Positions 33,918-44,469 of a stretch of 64,000 bases of DNA are shown here, piece by piece. Position 1 is the stretch's first letter. Each line of letters begins with the position of its first letter. The DNA is taken from positions 1 through 64,000 of the forward strand of contig JBAKBP010007594.1 of NCBI GenBank assembly GCA_037953745.1, given 5' to 3'. The position numbers were made by a program, and so were the translations under genes. The stretch comes from Lithodes maja (Eukaryota > Arthropoda > Malacostraca > Decapoda > Lithodidae). The notes under the pieces were generated by a model, which was given only the letters and a program-made list of their open reading frames with translations, searched no databases and had not been told where the DNA came from.

Positions 33918-35756
33918 TGTTACGACCGGGCACTCGGGTACACTAGGGCTCTTACACAGGACTCGAGTATGGCTCGCTGCCACAACGGAAACACACGATC
34001 CCAACCCCAGAGTACTGCCAGCCGAACAAAAAACGCCACTACCCTCCAGAGTTCTATCTGCTATAACGGGGTATACAAGAACTCGGTACTAGCGTTTTAC
34101 ACAACAGACTAATAACAAGACGGGAGTTATCTAGTCTGGTCAACAATCAAACAAAGAAGAAAGTACTACAACACTAAAGAATAGTGTTGGCCGAAGCCGA
34201 AGTAATCCACCCTTGAACTAAGAACTTAAGAAGTCCTCCACCCTCTACTTCGGATCGGCACTATTACGTTACGTTAAACAATAGTCCTCGAGCATCAAGC
34301 AAGGAATCTTCTGATAAGTTAGATGCTTCTCGAATACTCGTAAGAAGTAAGTATCGGATTTTGAACAGCAATTTAATGAATAACTCACTGGTAATTAAAG
34401 GCTTTAAATTGACATAAGAAGAATTATAAGAATAAGCAATAGGATATGGCAAACATTAAGAAGAAGTACTCCGACAATGCACTGGCAATAGCCTACTAAG
34501 ATTGTGCTCGTGGGCCACTAATCTCTGAAGTAGCTAAGCGTGCCACACATGAAATCAATAGTGCTTAAACAATAATATACATAAGGAGAAGCTTCAATAC
34601 TATACTGTATCTGCTGGTCGAGCAAAGTCTAGCTGGGATATCTAAGGTTAAGAGACAATGGCTGAGCAAGCGGCTCGTAGCCTAGCGAGGTCCTTAAGAC
34701 TGTGCGGCCAAATTACGGTAATTGACGGGATGCTCTCTTGAGAGATCCAGATCACTAGTATCTGGTTCTCTCCTGGCGATCCTCTCAAAGTCAAGCAAAT
34801 GAGATAGCACAGTGTTGGGTGGCACAGGCAAAAGCCCTCACTCGCAACACAGTGCTAAACTCCCACGGTACACAATCAAAAAGACCCCCTAGGCTTCCCA
34901 CGTCTCCGTTGCAATTGTGCTGGTTCAACCAACCTAGCACTCATAGGAAATCACAACTCGAGGAACCCTATCCCAGTCTAGCATTACCTAAACCAGCAGA
35001 AAACAGGAACATGAATAATAGTACACAGGGAAATGCATATACGAGTGCAACAAACATCAATCAATCCTATTCTAGTTAACCCTTCCAAAAATAGGCTATC
35101 TAACAGGCACTTATCTCGTGAGAACTCAAGCGATAATACTTTGGCTGACTAAATCTGCACCAAAGGGGTCATTGAGGTTATAAAGGGACGAGAAGAGGAG
35201 AAGATAGGCTGTTCAGAGAGTAGAGAAAGTTCACATCAGTCGGAAGAATATGGATAGTTGCAAGGGATATGAGAGGTCGCTTTGCCTGATGAGTTCTGAA
35301 GCATGGTGGCAAAAACCTCTCTTTTTATACTCGGCCCTCTAGCGGCATATCTCAAACTACTTAAGGACCGCCCACTGGCAATCATGACGTCATATTCTCT
35401 CAATCTGGGATTGACAAAGAACTTCCCACGCGCTGAAAGGGAGGAAGGGAGGAGGGAATTAGGCCTACCGGCCCGCGTGGCGCACTCACCGACCCCACGC
35501 CACGTAATATCCCTCCTCTCATCATTACATACAAGTCCCACACACAATACTTATATCTAATGATATAAAATAGAACTCGTTGACTTAGAAGAAAACAAAA
35601 TACATAATGATAATACTTATAGTACAACGGTTCACATAAACTGAGTTAGGAAACTCTACACAGACTACAGCCAAAGTTCCTGCCCTGACGATCCTAGCGA
35701 GAGTGGGGCCTGACTGGGCGTTCTGTACAGCATGCTCATACTCGACATGCGTCACA
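33918..35756 (-). repeat. D1 3' LTR
   Basis: 1839 bp, bounded by TGTTACGACCGGGC and ATGCGTCACA on the plus strand, at a constant offset of 6376 bp from its partner 40294-42132. Confidence 0.93.
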
Positions 35757-36242
35757 CCTCCCCCAAGATTTTACTTGCTCAACCCTGAGCTAAAATCTGA
35801 TATACAGAACCCCATCAAACCCCTCACACCCAGCGACCGCATGGCACTAAAACAACGCTGAGTTTATTACTAAAACACATCTTATAAAAAAAAAATTCAC
35901 ATTTCATAACTCCTCCCAACAATAGTAAAAGACATAATATCATGCTCCCAGAGCGAGCTTACAGCAGCTCAGCCGTTTGATAGTTCGTGGACTACTCAAA
36001 CCTTATAGGCTATGACAAACTTATACAATTATCTTCATCAAAAAGAAAGAGTTTTTTATATGATTTTTATATTTTAATATGTTTTTTTCCGGCTGCACCA
36101 TAAGGGCAGCCTATTTTCTTCTATACCAAACGCTCAACAATCCTGCTTTACGACCCAATACGCTGGGCTACAACCGCGAGCCAACAAGCACCAAGCGCAA
36201 AATACTACTCAAACCAAAGCAGGAGGCTACCCGTGTATCAAT
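35757..36242 (-). promoter_or_regulatory. D1 polypurine tract and 3' non-coding region
   Basis: On the minus strand the sequence next to the LTR is AAAATCTTGGGGGAGG. The remaining 470 bp are AT-rich and non-coding. Near 36174-36240 they still match the family A region around 9500-9600 ('cgcgagccaacaagcacca'). Confidence 0.7.
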
Positions 36243-39200
36243 TTACCCAGGATCATATACCCCTGAACGACCACATGCAACCTCGTTGTCACAACCGGCA
36301 ATATGGCTTATGTCCAGGTTATATACCAATAACCTTAGTGACCACCTGGTCAGCCTCATATTCCGATTGTGAAACGGGTCCAAGATCTTGAGAGGGTAAT
36401 GATCTGGGTAAACTACACCGACCGGACCATAGGCTGGAACATAGATCTCGAAATGCCCCAGCGCATCATTGTCCTTTTCACTTTCATTCATCAGGCTCTG
36501 ACACGTTGCTGGTGCATTCTTAAGTCCGTAGGGCATAACATTGCACTGGTAGGTACTCCCGTCCACAACAAAACCACATACCTCTCCAGCACGCTCGGAC
36601 AAAGCTACAAGCAACGACCACTCACGACATTCCTCATCCCTCAGAGCCTTCGTCCACACGTAATCCAGCTCTGCTTGCACCATAGGCTGTCGAGCAGGAT
36701 TTATACGGCAGGGAATTAAACTGAGCCTTGCACTATCTCCAGCCTGCATGTCGGATTCTACCCCGTACCTCAGGCCTGGAGAAGCAACAAACATGCGAAA
36801 GTACTGCCATAGCCTAGTAAATAACTGCCTTGCACTGTCTCCACGAACAACATGCCTTGTGCCCTCCCACAACCCAGCCGAGACCGCAGCTTCTAACCTG
36901 TAGTCTCCCTCCTTCTCCACCTTCGTCCCTAGAACAGCCAGGTCATGAGAGGGACAATCAGTACCACCTGTGCAGTCACTCCCACAGTTCATTATAGCTA
37001 AGGCTTCCCCGCCGATACCGTACATGCGCACCCCCACATTCCTTGTGACGACATCTGCCTGCGCAGCATCACCGCTTTTAGCGACATGGCCAGATACAGT
37101 CGGTCTGTGGTAGGGCTGTTGCATTAGACTAGAGCAGCATTGGGAGGCTATGTGACGACCGGGCACTGCGATACCACAGCCGACCCTACCAATCTGCTCA
37201 ATGTCCTCCTTTTGACCACCACCCTTGGCAGCCATGGGTCGACCCTGACCTGGCAACCATGCCAAGGCCTCGTCGCCCACCTTAAACCACCGAAACAACG
37301 AGGCTAACGGTCTTTTAACAGTCACATGACCTGCCTGCGGAACATCTCGCACCGCCCGAGTTGTGAGACTCAGGGGCTCGGCACGACCAGTGGGGTATGA
37401 ACCGAGCTGGTGCTGGAGTGCTGCACACTGCTGCTCAGGCAGGTGCTCTAGCACTTCCACAGCCACCAGACTCGTGTCCCCCGCCCACTGCTTCGCCGAG
37501 ACATGACAATCCCTACTCTCCTCCACCTGTGCCCTACTGCCCCCCTCTCCTTCTCCACCTTGGCCGCGGCAGACCAACGCAGGGACAGTAGGCTGCTCAG
37601 GTGGTTGCCTCACAAACTCCTCCAACAGGTTCACATGACATGCTTCCCCGTCCTCGTGTTTAATCTCGACAGCACCATTACCACACTTCTGAACTTCCGG
37701 ATCCTCCAACTGCAGTTTACAAATATCTGAGGGAGCCAACCTGTCTAGATGCTTCCGAAGCAACCCAAGTCCTTCCCCAATATCAAACTGAGCAACCCTT
37801 TTTTCTCTCCGTGTGCAACGTTGCTGCCTCGGAGTCTCTTCCGGCCCTACCTCCTCACTAGCTGTGACAGGTCCTGGGGCCTCTCCAGACTCCAACATAG
37901 GTGCCAATACTAAATCACCCAGGAGAGCCGCCGAGTCAAAACTCTTAAAACCAACTCCAGCTTTAGCCTCCTCCTGTTGATCGTTCCTCTGCTGGTCTGA
38001 AGACGGAGGACTAGGCTGTGACACTATAGCTGCTCGAGCTCGGGTGACAGCACACGCCATGGGTTGTGCCTGGCACCGCTCGACACACTCTTGTTCTCCC
38101 CCACTCACGTCGGCCGGCCTCTCGGCAACGACTAAGGGTAGAACCTCAGAAGCGGGCATTGCAAAGTCGTTGCCGAGAAGAAGGTCGACGCCCTCCACTG
38201 GCAGTTTCTCCACAATCCCAACATCCAATTCACGTGCCACACCATCCACCTCCAACTCCAACCGCACCAGCGGGTATGACCGAGTTGCATTAATACCCTG
38301 CACCACTACCACCCGAGCCGCATTTATAGGGTAGCCAGTCAAATTGTTCATCAGAGTCTGGGAAGCACCTGTATCACGCAAGACCTCTACTCCATGCTTG
38401 CGCCCCGCCCACATCACGCAACCCCGTCCTCTATGGTCGCAAAAAACATCCTGAGCAGGGTTCGAGCCTCTCAGGTGTTTCTGCATTGGCTGTGCCTCAG
38501 CCTCTGACGAACTGCCCCGGGCAAACTCAGAAGACTTCGGAGACACACCAATGTTGCAGGCCAAAGACACAGCTGCTGTAGGTGGTTTGCTAGGACAGAC
38601 TCTTGCAAAGTGCCCCTTTTCATGACAAAGATAACACTCCAACTCCCCTCTGGGCTTCCCTTGGTACTGGGAAGGGCCCGGCCCCTTCTTAAATGGGACG
38701 GTGCTAGTCTTGTGGTCAGTCTTGGTATCATAGCTCTTGTACTTGTTTGCATAATGTATATCACTAACTCGGGGGGGTGGGGTGTCACGCCCCTTGTTAC
38801 CTGCCTCACTACGCTGGGCAGACCCGCACCCACGAATTAATGATAGCCGGAGGTCAGCCATCTCAGCTGCCTCCTGTAGAGTTTTAGGGTTCTTTTCTTT
38901 AATAGTTAAAGTCATATCTGCACCAGTACACTTATAAAACTGCTCGAGCAGAAACAGCTCAGTCAACTGTTCGGCCGTCTCAGCTTTCTCAGAACGTGTC
39001 CAGTTAGCAAGTGCATCTTTTAAGTCCCGGGCATGTTCAAGAAAGGTCGCCTCCCTAGTCTTTGTAACACCCCGAAACTTCAATCGATATGTTTCTGGTT
39101 GCAACTCGTATGCCCGTAGGACAGCTCTCTTCAATACTGGGTAGTCAATGCAAGACTCTAAAGGCAGTGCATCATAAGCCTTCAGACCCTTACCCGTAAG

Positions 39201-40079
39201 TCTTGAGGAGACCAGAGCTGCCCACTTCTCTTCAGGCCAATTATGCTCCCTACACTTCTTCTCAAAACGATTAAAAAATTCTGTGACTTCAGTTTCACTA
39301 AATGCCGGCACCAACTTGACTAAGTGAGACAAGGACTGTTCTCTTACTTGGCCCTCCCGGCCCATCCGAATCCCTGTCGACTCTGCACGAGTCTTATCTA
39401 AGTCTATCTGAGCACAATATTTCTCGGAGTCGTATCTAAGCTCAGCCTCGTGCCTCCTGACCTCAATCTCATGCCTCCTAGTCTCATTCTCCTGCTTCCT
39501 AGTCTCATCCTCCCGCCTCCTGGTCTCAGCCTCAATCTCCTTCTCATGCCTCCTAGACTCATTCTCCATCTCCTGCTTCCTAGCCTCAATCTCAATTTTA
39601 GCAAGCTCGAGTTTAAATATCATCTCAGGAGACAGGCCGGAAGAGGGAGCCGCCACTACTGAAGGAGGGGGGGCAAGAACTGGGGAACCACCATACGCAC
39701 CGCCCGAGGGCACTCCAATCTTCCAATGCTCATCCCTCTGTGGGAGAGTGCTAACCTCCGGCAACTGAGTGGACGGCACTGTGGGAGTCGAGTGAGAGGG
39801 GATCTGGGGAGGAACCCCCCCAAACGCCCTCTCCTCCGAAACCCCATGTCGCCCACGCAACACCCAGGAAATCAGCTCCCCCTTGGACATTCCTCCTACA
39901 TTGGATAGACCCAAAACCTTGGCTATCAGGTGCAAGCCATAAACATTCACCCCAGTCAGCCTCTCCTCCGTCACATGGTACTGCTTACTCACAAAAAGTC
40001 TAGCATCCTCCTCACTAGTTACTAACGGCACCTCCTCACTTAGCATCTCTCGCTCCTCGTCAGTACTAGGGCCCGACAT
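36243..40079 (-). CDS. Element D1 Gag-protease polyprotein with integrase and RT deleted in frame
   Basis: An uninterrupted frame of about 1,278 codons; the first ATG is at 40079, a few codons inside the longer open frame. Gag has a heptad-repeat helix (about residues 155-220, repeats of the type ETRRHE), a capsid region KLVPAFSETEVTEFFNRFEKKC with the SCAN-like VLRAYELQPETYRLKF, and a CCHC knuckle (CYLCHEKGHFARVC, about 482-495). Protease DTGA is near 569. After this come pieces of Pol in altered order: the linker normally found between integrase and RT (HVNLLEEFVRQPPE), an integrase C-terminal-like VGDEALAWLPGQGRPMAAK, a stretch I do not recognise, an RT N-terminal segment, MPYGLKNAPAT, and the end of RNase H (HFEIYVPAYGPV ... 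YDPG). There is no HHCC finger, no D,D35E and no YLDD. All junctions keep the frame. Gag and protease could be functional; the rest could not polymerise or integrate. Confidence 0.88.
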   Translation of the reverse strand: MSGPSTDEEREMLSEEVPLVTSEEDARLFVSKQYHVTEERLTGVNVYGLHLIAKVLGLSNVGGMSKGELISWVLRGRHGVSEERAFGGVPPQIPSHSTPTVPSTQLPEVSTLPQRDEHWKIGVPSGGAYGGSPVLAPPPSVVAAPSSGLSPEMIFKLELAKIEIEARKQEMENESRRHEKEIEAETRRREDETRKQENETRRHEIEVRRHEAELRYDSEKYCAQIDLDKTRAESTGIRMGREGQVREQSLSHLVKLVPAFSETEVTEFFNRFEKKCREHNWPEEKWAALVSSRLTGKGLKAYDALPLESCIDYPVLKRAVLRAYELQPETYRLKFRGVTKTREATFLEHARDLKDALANWTRSEKAETAEQLTELFLLEQFYKCTGADMTLTIKEKNPKTLQEAAEMADLRLSLIRGCGSAQRSEAGNKGRDTPPPRVSDIHYANKYKSYDTKTDHKTSTVPFKKGPGPSQYQGKPRGELECYLCHEKGHFARVCPSKPPTAAVSLACNIGVSPKSSEFARGSSSEAEAQPMQKHLRGSNPAQDVFCDHRGRGCVMWAGRKHGVEVLRDTGASQTLMNNLTGYPINAARVVVVQGINATRSYPLVRLELEVDGVARELDVGIVEKLPVEGVDLLLGNDFAMPASEVLPLVVAERPADVSGGEQECVERCQAQPMACAVTRARAAIVSQPSPPSSDQQRNDQQEEAKAGVGFKSFDSAALLGDLVLAPMLESGEAPGPVTASEEVGPEETPRQQRCTRREKRVAQFDIGEGLGLLRKHLDRLAPSDICKLQLEDPEVQKCGNGAVEIKHEDGEACHVNLLEEFVRQPPEQPTVPALVCRGQGGEGEGGSRAQVEESRDCHVSAKQWAGDTSLVAVEVLEHLPEQQCAALQHQLGSYPTGRAEPLSLTTRAVRDVPQAGHVTVKRPLASLFRWFKVGDEALAWLPGQGRPMAAKGGGQKEDIEQIGRVGCGIAVPGRHIASQCCSSLMQQPYHRPTVSGHVAKSGDAAQADVVTRNVGVRMYGIGGEALAIMNCGSDCTGGTDCPSHDLAVLGTKVEKEGDYRLEAAVSAGLWEGTRHVVRGDSARQLFTRLWQYFRMFVASPGLRYGVESDMQAGDSARLSLIPCRINPARQPMVQAELDYVWTKALRDEECREWSLLVALSERAGEVCGFVVDGSTYQCNVMPYGLKNAPATCQSLMNESEKDNDALGHFEIYVPAYGPVGVVYPDHYPLKILDPFHNRNMRLTRWSLRLLVYNLDISHIAGCDNEVACGRSGVYDPG
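39405..39600 (-). repeat. 21-bp minisatellite coding a heptad-repeat helix in D1 gag
   Basis: Consecutive imperfect 21-bp units (plus strand 'ctcatgcctcctagtctcatt' and variants with cctgcttcc or cccgcctcc) encode seven-residue repeats rich in R, H and E. D2 has fewer units, so the number has changed between copies. Confidence 0.8.
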
Positions 40080-40273
40080 ACTGAAGTTCACCAAAAAATT
40101 CTCGAGACAAAAGTGTTAAACTCCCTTATGCAAGCACTAATTACTAAATTAACTGGAGTCTCTTAAATGCTCTCCTAATTGCCTTACAAAAAAAAATATT
40201 CTTCAATATGTACGCTAAAGTACCAACAAACAAATGTTGTACAACTCTGCAAAAAATTATACTGTTCACAAAA

Positions 40274-40291
40274 TCCTAAGCAAGGTCGCCA
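40274..40291 (-). promoter_or_regulatory. D1 tRNA primer binding site
   Basis: Minus-strand TGGCGACCTTGCTTAGGA, two bases from the 5' LTR. The first ten bases differ from the A site only at the tenth (T for A). Confidence 0.75.
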
Positions 40292-40293
40292 TT

Positions 40294-42132
40294 TGTTACG
40301 ACCGGGCACTCGGGTACACTAGGGCTCTTACACAGGACTCGAGTATGGCTCGCTGCCACAACGGAAACACACGATCCCAACCCCAGAGTACTGCCAGCCG
40401 AACAAAAAACGCCACTACCCTCCAGAGTTCTATCTGCTATAACGGGGTATACAAGAACTCGGTACTAGCGTTTCACACAACAGACTAATAACAAGACGGG
40501 AGTTATCTAGTCTGGTCAACAATCAAACAAAGAAGAAAGTACTACAACACTAAAGAATAGTGTTGGCCGAAGCCGAAGTAATCCACCCTTGAACTAAGAA
40601 CTTAAGAAGTCCTCCACCCTCTACTTCGGATCGGCACTATTACGTTACGTTAAACAATAGTCCTCGAGCATCAAGCAAGGAATCTTCTGATAAGTTAGAT
40701 GCTTCTCGAATACTCGTAAGAAGTAAGTATCGGATTTTGAACAGCAATTTAATGAATAACTCACTGGTAATTAAAGGCTTTAAATTGACATAAGAAGAAT
40801 TATAAGAATAAGCAATAGGATATGGCAAACATTAAGAAGAAGTACTCCGACAATGCACTGGCAATAGCCTACTAAGATTGTGCTCGTGGGCCACTAATCT
40901 CTGAAGTAGCTAAGCGTGCCACACATGAAATCAATAGTGCTTAAACAATAATATACATAAGGAGAAGCTTCAATACTATACTGTATCTGCTGGTCGAGCA
41001 AAGTCTAGCTGGGATATCTAAGGTTAAGAGACAATGGCTGAGCAAGCGGCTCGTAGCCTAGCGAGGTCCTTAAGACTGTGCGGCCAAATTACGGTAATTG
41101 ACGGGATGCTCTCTTGAGAGATCCAGATCACTAGTATCTGGTTCTCTCCTGGCGATCCTCTCAAAGTCAAGCAAATGAGATAGCACAGTGTTGGGTGGCA
41201 CAGGCAAAAGCCCTCACTCGCAACACAGTGCTAAACTCCCACGGTACACAATCAAAAAGACCCCCTAGGCTTCCCACGTCTCCGTTGCAATTGTGCTGGT
41301 TCAACCAACCTAGCACTCATAGGAAATCACAACTCGAGGAACCCTATCCCAGTCTAGCATTACCTAAACCAGCAGAAAACAGGAACATGAATAATAGTAC
41401 ACAGGGAAATGCATATACGAGTGCAACAAACATCAATCAATCCTATTCTAGTTAACCCTTCCAAAAATAGGCTATCTAACAGGCACTTATCTCGTGAGAA
41501 CTCAAGCGATAATACTTTGGCTGACTAAATCTGCACCAAAGGGGTCATTGAGGTTATAAAGGGACGAGAAGAGGAGAAGATAGGCTGTTCAGAGAGTAGA
41601 GAAAGTTCACATCAGTCGGAAGAATATGGATAGTTGCAAGGGATATGAGAGGTCGCTTTGCCTGATGAGTTCTGAAGCATGGTGGCAAAAACCTCTCTTT
41701 TTATACTCGGCCCTCTAGCGGCATATCTCAAACTACTTAAGGACCGCCCACTGGCAATCATGACGTCATATTCTCTCAATCTGGGATTGACAAAGAACTT
41801 CCCACGCGCTGAAAGGGAGGAAGGGAGGAGGGAATTAGGCCTACCGGCCCGCGTGGCGCACTCACCGACCCCACGCCACGTAATATCCCTCCTCTCATCA
41901 TTACATACAAGTCCCACACACAATACTTATATCTAATGATATAAAATAGAACTCGTTGACTTAGAAGAAAACAAAATACATAATGATAATACTTATAGTA
42001 CAACGGTTCACATAAACTGAGTTAGGAAACTCTACACAGACTACAGCCAAAGTTCCTGCCCTGACGATCCTAGCGAGAGTGGGGCCTGACTGGGCGTTCT
42101 GTACAGCATGCTCATACTCGACATGCGTCACA
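40294..42132 (-). repeat. D1 5' LTR
   Basis: 1839 bp, almost identical to 33918-35756, followed by the target duplication CTCC. Confidence 0.93.
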
Positions 42133-42213
42133 CTCCCTAAATATCTGTTGTACTTGCTGGTCACTAGGCTGTACCGTGTTATCCTCCCCCGTAAATGATG
42201 AGTCATTAGACAT
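42133..42213 (-). CDS. Element C gag, N-terminal 27 codons cut off by D1
   Basis: Starts with ATG at 42213 and runs open to the D1 junction. The frame continues in the correct register at 33913 when one copy of the CTCC target duplication is discounted, which shows C was intact in this region when D1 landed. The segment is rich in S, D and Q and has no recognised motif, like the N-termini of the other Gag proteins here. Confidence 0.8.
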
Positions 42214-42480
42214 AGTGCTGGTTATACAATTGCTGTTCATAAAAAAAAAAAAGTGCTTATTACTAATTGCAGTCTCGACTCACAAAATGTTAAAGATGCT
42301 TGAATGACTCTACTCTAGACACCCCCAACGAAACAATCTGCAAGTCCACCAATACAATAATGACACAATAAAAATTCCTCCAATATGCAAGAAAATTCTA
42401 GCCAGCTCTACTAGGTAGCATAGAATAGTTCTCCAAAAAACATGTGATAGGATACTACTGAATCTTGTGCAAGGTTGCCA
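42214..42480 (-). promoter_or_regulatory. C leader with tRNA primer binding site (42463-42480)
   Basis: A 5' untranslated leader with a poly(A/T) tract at about 42240. The primer site on the minus strand is TGGCAACCTTGCACAAGA, three bases from the LTR. It differs from TGGCGACC of families A and D at one position, so C may use another tRNA isoacceptor or a mutated site. Confidence 0.7.
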
Positions 42481-42483
42481 TTT

Positions 42484-44287
42484 TGTTACGGCTGGATCGG
42501 CAATACATATTCGGGATTCTTGATCGTAGGACAGAAATGGCTTATGTGACAACGACACGCTCGATTCCAGTCCCAAATACTATATGCTCCAGACAACAAA
42601 AGCACCAACGCCCTACAGAGTTATCGTCTATGGTAACGAGGTACCTTAACTCGGCGAAAGTGTACAACAGGGGTAGGCTATGAGGCTAAACTCCCTCAGA
42701 CATTTATAGGTTACGTTATTACTAAAGAAATGCAATACTCAAGAAACTACGTTAATATTAAGCCTCTAATAATGTAGAATAGAAGCAGGCTAAAGGTATG
42801 ACAGTGAAATGCTAAATGACAAATGTACACGCCTACTTGAAAGCGCGTGCACTAGAATAACTGTCCCCTACTAACATGCACTAGCATGTAGCATACAAGA
42901 TGTTCATGATCCAGTAGATACCTAATAATACACATGGAAGGAACATAAATAGTAGTCACTTATTATAAGAATGAATCTATACTTGGAATAACTAAAAGGT
43001 TGCAGGCAACAGTACTGCGCCGGTAGCCTACTACCGCATAGGCTACTTCACTTCTCTCACTCTGTCTCCCCTCTGAGTCCGTATGCGCCCTACGCAACAG
43101 AACTCCGGACACAGCAGCAAAACGACAGTGCAGTTAATTGATACATGAAAGTATTAATAGTGTTGTCTTGTGTGTGAGTAATGTGTATTGTAAAGTGTTA
43201 CCTACATATACTTAAAGAGAGCTGCAATGCATAGTAAAATAAAGATATATCCCACTCATCATCCCCATGTGTTCTAGCTAGCAGGCCAAGTCACAGGAAC
43301 AACGAGTCCCAGCACCGAAAGCGAGAACCCAGGAAAAGACTGTAGAGAACACAAGGACAGATAAATTACGTTACTCTACTATACCGGCACTACGAGCGAG
43401 CTGTAGTCTCTGGTACTACACTCGCTCCTGGCTCGGTATGCAAATCAAGGCTAAGTCCTCGCCCCTCTTCAGACAACTCCTGGGCATGGTCGGGCTCTTA
43501 CACATGGCACCAGTCTAGTCACAAATTGGATGATGAGCTGGGCATATAACTCGTGAACATGTAGAACGTTCACCAACTATCCTCATCAAGAAGATCGCTG
43601 TTCACATTAACCCCTTAAATCTAATACATGTAAATATATGCTTGTCCTAAGAGTAATACGAGAGGTGAGTGCTGAAACTCCTTTAGGACCTCAAGGGAAG
43701 GGTATGCATTTAAATAGAGAGAAGAATGAAATGAGAGTAATGTCGTCAGAGAGAAAGAGTGCAACCGTGAGAAGTTGGGAGAGAGAGCAAGGGATGTTAG
43801 AATCTCAAAGGTTCTAGGCAACCTGATCATGGAACACACAGCGAGCCTCCAAGCAATGTGCAGTACGACAACATGGGCAGCCCAGGCAGCATAGGCAGGC
43901 GGCAATGGACTACCAACCCTGTCGCGCCTAGCTATAAGCGCAAGGCTGCCAACCAGTCCATACGTCTGGCAACCACCCCCCCGGCAGCGTGGCGCATTGC
44001 TACCCTCTCGCTCTGAAGCCTAACTCACTCTCTCTCTCTGAACTCCCATTGTCTTATCTATCAACTTCTCTATTGATACTACATATTAAATGGAAGGTCT
44101 CGACATGGCTTAAAACAAAACCCACCACTGGTTAGCACATGACGAGACCTTTGCAGAGATACAAAGAACATAGTTATACGTTGTCACACTCAATATAGGC
44201 AGCCAGCACGGTACAGTGGTACGGGCGGTACAGTGGAGTACCAAGGAGTACAATCAGGTTGCGTTGCCACGCACTGGGTGCGTCACA
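42484..44287 (-). repeat. C 5' LTR
   Basis: 1804 bp, the same length as 26840-28643 with about a dozen base differences by eye. It ends GTGCGTCACA. The next bases belong to an unrelated LINE fragment. Confidence 0.92.
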
Positions 44288-44468
44288 CTATCTATTGTCG
44301 GACGCCGTGACTCCCAAAGGGGTGGACACGAATGAATCACCCCCATGCACCTCTGTCCCCAGTCAGTTGGCGCCCCTCCTCTCATCCAGCACCGTTTTCA
44401 CGCATATGCTTCTTAATCCCATCTTTCCACCTCTCTCTAGGTTTACCTATCCCTCTCTGTCCTTCCAA
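44288..44468 (-). pseudogene. 3'-terminal fragment of the RTE-like LINE
   Basis: Reverse complement of the end of the LINE at 2520-5445: it matches from its terminal 'tctatctattg' through the region coding RGRPKERWKDGVRKYMDEGG, with many substitutions. Only about 180 bp is present. It abuts the C LTR on one side and another LINE fragment on the other. Confidence 0.8.
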
Positions 44469-44469
44469 T

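Larger units (their letters stand above)
33918..42132 (-). mobile_element. Retrotransposon D1 (Gmr1-like), LTR-to-LTR, non-autonomous
   Basis: An 8215-bp minus-strand element inserted in gag of C. CTCC flanks it (33914-33917 and 42133-42136). Its two 1839-bp LTRs are almost identical; I noticed one difference (near 34093 versus 40469). It has a primer site, a single long open frame and a polypurine tract. The frame lacks the integrase core and the RT active site, so it cannot replicate alone. Near-identical LTRs mean a very recent insertion, supplied in trans. Confidence 0.92.
26840..44287 (-). mobile_element. Retrotransposon C (Gmr1-like), complete apart from the D1 insertion
   Basis: A minus-strand element with two 1804-bp LTRs (26840-28643 and 42484-44287), a polypurine tract, one Gag-Pol frame and a primer site. 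D1 (33918-42132) sits near the start of gag with a CTCC target duplication. Without D1 the element is about 9.2 kb. By eye the LTRs differ at about a dozen positions out of 1804, so it is fairly young. Flanking 4-mers do not match (ATAG left, CTAT right), and the left flank is family A DNA while the right flank is a LINE fragment. Either the right flank was rearranged or the two LTRs come from different copies. Confidence 0.88.

Noticed and set aside
34819..35547. Several 60-100 codon frames repeated in each D LTR
   Set aside because: They recur because the LTRs are duplicated, lie on both strands and show no domain; no evidence of coding.
7411..44287. Endogenous retrovirus with an env gene
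   Set aside because: No open frame follows RNase H in any element; the pol stop is followed directly by the 3' non-coding region, polypurine tract and LTR.
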